A program made the translations under genes and the position numbers. This document shows positions 60,359 through 64,000 of a stretch of 64,000 bases of DNA, piece after piece. How positions within the stretch are numbered: the first letter of the stretch is position 1; each line of letters starts with the position of its first letter. This DNA comes from Sphingomonas sp. IC081. GTDB lineage: Bacteria > Pseudomonadota > Alphaproteobacteria > Sphingomonadales > Sphingomonadaceae. The notes beneath the pieces were generated by a model. That model was not told where the DNA came from and made no database searches. It saw nothing but the letters and a program-made list of their open reading frames with translations. The stretch covers positions 527,922-591,921 of the forward strand of contig NZ_CP029762.1 of assembly GCF_006874585.1 (NCBI RefSeq), in the 5' to 3' direction.

Positions 60359-62174
60359 GCCGCTCAAGATCCTCGCGGTCGACGACATTCCCGACAACCT
60401 GGCCGCGCTGGAAGCCGCACTGGACCAGCCCGGCGTCGAACTGGTGACGGTCTCCTCCGGGTTCGAAGCCCTCGAAGCCCTGCTGCGCGAGGACTTCGCG
60501 CTGGCCCTGCTCGACGTCCAGATGCCCGAGATGGACGGCTTCGAGCTGGCCGAACTGATGCGCGGGACCGAGCGCACCCGCGGCGTGCCGATCATCTTCC
60601 TCACCGCCGTCGCCACCGACGAACGACGCAAGTTTCGCGGCTACGAGACCGGCGCGGTGGACTATCTGCTCAAGCCCCTCGACATCACCGAACTCAATTC
60701 CAAGATCGCGGTCTTTGTCGAACTCGCGCGCCAGCGCCGCGAGATTGCCCGGCAGCGCGACGAACTGGGCCTCGCCCTCGGCCGGGTCCGCGCACACGGC
60801 GACAATTCCCCGCTCGCGGTGCTGGAGATCGATGCCGGTCTGCGCATCGCCAGCTGGTATCGCAGCGCCGAGCGCGAGATCGGTTTTACCGCCGAGGACA
60901 TGCTGGGCCTCGGCCTCAAGGACGCCCCGTTCCTGGCGGAAACCGGCCGCGCGGACTTCATCGCGGCGATGCGGGCGCTGCTCGAAGGCGGCGATCGCCG
61001 CGAACGTCAGGAGCATCGTTTCATCCGCGCCGACGGCGAGGTTCGGGAGGGTGAGTGGTACTGCTCGTCGCTGGCCGGAACCGGATTTCGCGGCGCCAGC
61101 GTCATGATCGAACTGCTCGACGTGACCGCGCGCCACCGGGCCGAGGAAACCCAGCGGCTGCTGATCGGCGAGCTTAACCACCGGGTCAAGAACACGCTGG
61201 CGACGGTGCAGGCCATCGCCTCGCAGGGGCTGCGCCATGCCGCCTCGCCGGACGCGTTCCAGACCACCTTCTCCGGCCGCCTTCAGGCGTTGTCGCGCGC
61301 CCATTCGCTGCTCAGCGCCGCGACCTGGGAAGCGGCCAGCCTCAAGGACCTGATCGCCGGGCAGGTGGCGATCGGGGCGGTCAGCGAAGACCGCCTGCAC
61401 CTCTCGGGCGCGGACATCGACCTGCCCCCCGAACTGGCGCTGCGCTTCGCGCTCATCCTCCACGAACTGACGACCAATGCCCACAAGTACGGCGCCTTGT
61501 CGAACGAGACCGGCACCGTCACGATGCAGTGGCGGCGGGATGAACATCGTCTCGAATTCACCTGGCGCGAGCGCGGGGGACCGCCGGTCACCGCCCCGCA
61601 GCGGCGCGGTTTCGGCACCACGCTGATGGAAGAGGGCATGGCGGCCGATGGCGCCCGCGTCGTCGCGGACTATGCCGCCGATGGCCTCTGCTGGAGCCTG
61701 TCCCTGCCGATGGGCGACAGCGCCCCGCCTGCCGAAAACCGCAAGGAGCCGCGTGCCGCGATGACACCCCCGACCAGCCCCGAACCCGCCAACGTGCCAG
61801 CCGCAACGACAGCGGGGGGCCTCAAGGTCCTGGTCGTCGAGGACGAACCGCTGGTGGCGATGGAACTGTTCATGGAGATCGAGGATTCCGGCGCGATCCC
61901 CGTCGGCCCGGCAACAACCTGCGAACAGGCCATCGCCCTGATCCGCGAGGCGGCGCCCGACCTCGCCCTGCTCGACGGCAATCTCAACGGCGAGCGCATC
62001 GATCCCGTCGCCGACGAACTGGCCGCGCGCGAGACGCCCTTCGCATTCGTCAGCGGTTACGACCGCTCGCACCTGCCAGCCGGGCACAGCACCCGGCCGA
62101 TGCTGGGCAAGCCCTTCCTCGGCACCGAGGTCAATGCCATGGTCCTGCAACTGGCGGCCGAAGCGGCGCAGTAA
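60348..62174 (+). CDS. REC-PAS-HWE histidine kinase-REC fusion
   Basis: 608 residues from a TTG start with GAGGAG about 8 bases upstream. N-terminal receiver (phospho-Asp 56, LLDVQMPEMDG), a short coiled coil, a PAS domain (about 150-255), an HWE kinase core with His278 in ELNHRVKNTLA, the N-box HELTTNAHKYG and the WxE-like FTWRERGG, and a C-terminal receiver (Asp543, LLDGNLNG). The input receiver could take phosphate from the hybrid kinase upstream and the HWE core relay it onward. HWE kinases in alphaproteobacteria often feed stress or light responses. Confidence 0.87.
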   Translation: MLTEPLKILAVDDIPDNLAALEAALDQPGVELVTVSSGFEALEALLREDFALALLDVQMPEMDGFELAELMRGTERTRGVPIIFLTAVATDERRKFRGYETGAVDYLLKPLDITELNSKIAVFVELARQRREIARQRDELGLALGRVRAHGDNSPLAVLEIDAGLRIASWYRSAEREIGFTAEDMLGLGLKDAPFLAETGRADFIAAMRALLEGGDRRERQEHRFIRADGEVREGEWYCSSLAGTGFRGASVMIELLDVTARHRAEETQRLLIGELNHRVKNTLATVQAIASQGLRHAASPDAFQTTFSGRLQALSRAHSLLSAATWEAASLKDLIAGQVAIGAVSEDRLHLSGADIDLPPELALRFALILHELTTNAHKYGALSNETGTVTMQWRRDEHRLEFTWRERGGPPVTAPQRRGFGTTLMEEGMAADGARVVADYAADGLCWSLSLPMGDSAPPAENRKEPRAAMTPPTSPEPANVPAATTAGGLKVLVVEDEPLVAMELFMEIEDSGAIPVGPATTCEQAIALIREAAPDLALLDGNLNGERIDPVADELAARETPFAFVSGYDRSHLPAGHSTRPMLGKPFLGTEVNAMVLQLAAEAAQ

Positions 62175-62661
62175 AGCGCCGCCCCCGCCCCTCCCTCAGA
62201 GCAGTTCCTAGAGCGGCGTTCCCGCATCGGCCGGCACCTCGGCGGCGGGCGGATGTGGAGGCGGTTGAAGGTCTCCTCCCGCGCGAAGTATTCCTGGGAG
62301 TGCGGCGGGCGCCCGTAAGGCTATTCCGGCTCGCGGCCGATGACCGTGACGGTTCCGGCAGAACCGTTCTGGCGCAGGGCAATGCCGTCCTGCGCACCGC
62401 CCCGGCGAGAGCCTCACCCCGATTGCCGCCATCACCCCGAAGAAGAGCGATGCCGATCCGCCCCTCGGAATGCTCGTGCCGCTGGCGGGCATCGGCGTCC
62501 CGATATTATTTCGCATGCTGAATTTTTGGTGCGCCAAGCGGCTGCCGGTCTGCCACAGCCGTGGTTCCGGTGCTTGCGAAGATCGCGAAGGCGACAAGGA
62601 AGGCAGCGGCGAACCACCGGCAGCGCAGGAAATCCCGCCGACGCCGAACAGGGGAGAGGAC
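62175..62661. other. Gap before the last gene; possible decayed coding sequence
   Basis: 487 bases with no convincing intact gene. Some stretches look like fragments of coding sequence: a minus-strand run near 62300-62380 reading DGIALRQNGSAGTVTVIGRE before a stop, joined in another frame to a run from about 62520, and a plus-strand hydrophobic run near 62470-62530 (PLAGIGVPILFRMLNFW). They do not form one frame. GGGGAGAGGA at 62651-62660 is the ribosome site of the next gene. Confidence 0.4.
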
Positions 62662-64000
62662 ATGAAAAGGACTTGCGGATTCGTCCGTCAGCGCGCGTTG
62701 ACCGGAACCTCGGAAGGCGCACTCTTGCCGCTCGGCGCTTTGCCCCGCACGGGCGCGACGGGCGCGACCGGCACGCTCCTCCTCGGCCTGGCCGGGGCTG
62801 CGGCGGCGCTTGCGGGGGCGATAACGCCGGTTCTGGCTGAAACCACGCCTGCACCGACGGCCTCGGCAGCAACCACGCCGGAACCAACCGCGCCCGCTGC
62901 AGACCCGCTTTTCGCCGAGCCCTATGTCGATGTCGACGAATGGCGCGATGCACCGGTCCGCCACCGCTATGTCCATGGCGGCTTCAAGGGCACCGACACA
63001 CGCTTCTCGTTCTATTTTCCGCCCAAGTCGCAATACCAGGGCCGGTTCTTCCAGCACTTCACGCCGGCCCCGGACAACGAGAACCTGGCGCAGCACCCCA
63101 CATCCCCGGCCAACGACAAGATCGGTTTCTCGGTCGCCAGCGGCGGATATTTCGTGGAAACCAATGGCGGCGGGGCAGCCGTTGCCGGCTTCGGCTCCAA
63201 GGACCCGACCATCGGCGCCTACCGCGCCAATGCCGCCGCAGCCCGGTACTCGCGGGTCCTGGCCCTGCAAATGTACGGGGGCAAGCGCCCCTACGGCTAT
63301 GCCTATGGCGGCAGCGGCGGCGCCTATCGTACCGTCGGATCGATGGAGAACACCCGCGGCGTCTGGGACGGAGCGGTGCCCTATGTGCTGGGCTCCAGCA
63401 TGGCCATCCCCAACAGCTTCACCGTGCGCATGCACGCCATGCGCCTGCTCGACGGCAAGTTCCCGCAGATCGTCGATGCCGTCGAGCCGGGCGGCAGCGG
63501 CAATCCCTATGCGGGGTTGACCGGCGAACAGGCCGCCGCCCTGCGCGAAGTGACACGCATGGGTTTCCCCATCCAGTCCTGGTTCGGATGGAAGACGATG
63601 GGCATCCACGGGTTTGCCGCGCTCTACGGCGGAGTGGTGATGGCCGATCCCTCCTACTTCACCGAGTTCTGGACAAAACCCGGTTATTACGGGTTCGATC
63701 ACCCGGAGAGCTTCAGCGGCTACCGGATGCAGCACAAGGCGGCCATCGCCGCGCTGGTAACCGGCGCCGAGGCCCGGCGCCTGCATCTGGAAACGGGCGT
63801 TACCAACGGCAAGACCACCGGCAACGTCGATGACAGCTACGCCGCAATGCAGGACAAGGAGGCCAAGACCGTCGTCGCGGTGCGCCTGTCCTCGCCGCCG
63901 CCGTCGATCCCGTTCCTGGGCGGGGACCTCATCGTGCTGTCCGGCGCCGCAAAAGGCGCGCGGCTCACCCTGAGCAGGATCGAGGGCGACACGGCCATCT
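62662..64000 (+). CDS. Secreted putative serine hydrolase, 3' end outside window
   Basis: Open from ATG 62662 (GGGGAGAGGA just upstream) to the window end, about 446 residues seen. A long N-terminal signal-type region with a hydrophobic stretch (TLLLGLAGAAAALAGAITPV) leads into a Thr/Pro/Ala-rich linker and a catalytic-looking domain. This domain has the nucleophile elbow-like AYGGSGGAYRTVGSMENT and a following DGAVPYVLGSSMAIPN. The GxSGG pattern suggests an alpha/beta hydrolase. I do not recognise a characterised relative. The signal predicts periplasmic or extracellular location. Confidence 0.7.
   Translation, partial: MKRTCGFVRQRALTGTSEGALLPLGALPRTGATGATGTLLLGLAGAAAALAGAITPVLAETTPAPTASAATTPEPTAPAADPLFAEPYVDVDEWRDAPVRHRYVHGGFKGTDTRFSFYFPPKSQYQGRFFQHFTPAPDNENLAQHPTSPANDKIGFSVASGGYFVETNGGGAAVAGFGSKDPTIGAYRANAAAARYSRVLALQMYGGKRPYGYAYGGSGGAYRTVGSMENTRGVWDGAVPYVLGSSMAIPNSFTVRMHAMRLLDGKFPQIVDAVEPGGSGNPYAGLTGEQAAALREVTRMGFPIQSWFGWKTMGIHGFAALYGGVVMADPSYFTEFWTKPGYYGFDHPESFSGYRMQHKAAIAALVTGAEARRLHLETGVTNGKTTGNVDDSYAAMQDKEAKTVVAVRLSSPPPSIPFLGGDLIVLSGAAKGARLTLSRIEGDTAI

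Noticed and set aside
62208..62663. 151-codon minus-strand frame before the last gene
   Set aside because: Low-complexity, no domain, no ribosome site; kept only as part of the decayed-sequence note.

Overview
The window is a gene-dense, high-G+C (about two thirds by eye) chromosomal stretch from an alphaproteobacterium. Protein sequences, TonB-dependent receptors carrying the IIVTGTR-type N-terminus, SWFGD/BON proteins, the homogentisate genes and the HWE kinase all fit Sphingomonadales, most likely Novosphingobium or a close relative. No rRNA, tRNA, CRISPR, transposase or phage genes were seen. Many neighbouring genes overlap by 1-4 bases (ATGA, GTGA, TGATG), so most of the window is organised as operons.

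Layout. 1-1141: end of a glutathionyl-hydroquinone reductase and a small serine esterase. 1147-3834 (minus): aldehyde dehydrogenase, gamma-glutamylcyclotransferase-like protein, bestrophin. 4022-15645 (minus): a long guanidine/urea nitrogen-scavenging operon. It runs from a NikR-like regulator through an ABC importer, a second NikR-like regulator, two DUF1989 proteins (carboxyguanidine deiminase subunits), a biotin-dependent urea/guanidine carboxylase and allophanate hydrolase, to a secreted beta-propeller. 15868-18070: monooxygenase-fold protein, DJ-1/PfpI protein and a divergent LysR regulator. 18078-24090: a five-gene ring-cleavage-type catabolic operon (flavin monooxygenase, VOC dioxygenase, alpha/beta hydrolase, cyclase, FAH-family hydrolase) with a divergent LysR regulator. 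24072-28189: prolyl aminopeptidase, then a D-glutamate catabolic cluster (LysR, DgcN-like, DgcA-like). 28238-30553: GNAT acetyltransferase flanked by a diverged repeat, then a CSS/EAL c-di-GMP phosphodiesterase. 30897-38297: a TonB receptor of unknown ligand, a DUF4198/EF-hand pair, and a heme acquisition operon (heme receptor, heme oxygenase, DUF454) reading divergently from that pair. 38510-46098: ABC-F ATPase, a DUF1214/TetR pair, a frameshifted sulfotransferase, a zinc alcohol dehydrogenase, an EF-hand protein and a BON protein. 46411-48297: a chemoreceptor. 48438-52252: homogentisate pathway (HmgA, FahA, MaiA) with a divergent MarR regulator. 52294-56156: SulP transporter and an S9 peptidase. 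56385-62174: hybrid kinase, CheR-type methyltransferase, HWE kinase. 62662-64000: a secreted serine hydrolase cut by the window end.

The strongest candidate for something undescribed is the control of the guanidine/urea operon. Two closely similar NikR-family regulators have lost three of the four nickel ligands. A 28-bp operator of NikR geometry but with a different sequence (TTATTAC-N14-GTAATAA/C) occurs twice inside the operon, once before the transporter genes and once before the second regulator. No guanidine-I riboswitch was recognised upstream. This suggests a nickel-independent NikR-type switch that has replaced the usual riboswitch control. Other points of interest are palindromic operators for the MarR, TetR and LysR genes, a two-lesion sulfotransferase pseudogene, and an orphan CheR inside a kinase operon. 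Short direct repeats also lie in several intergenic gaps.
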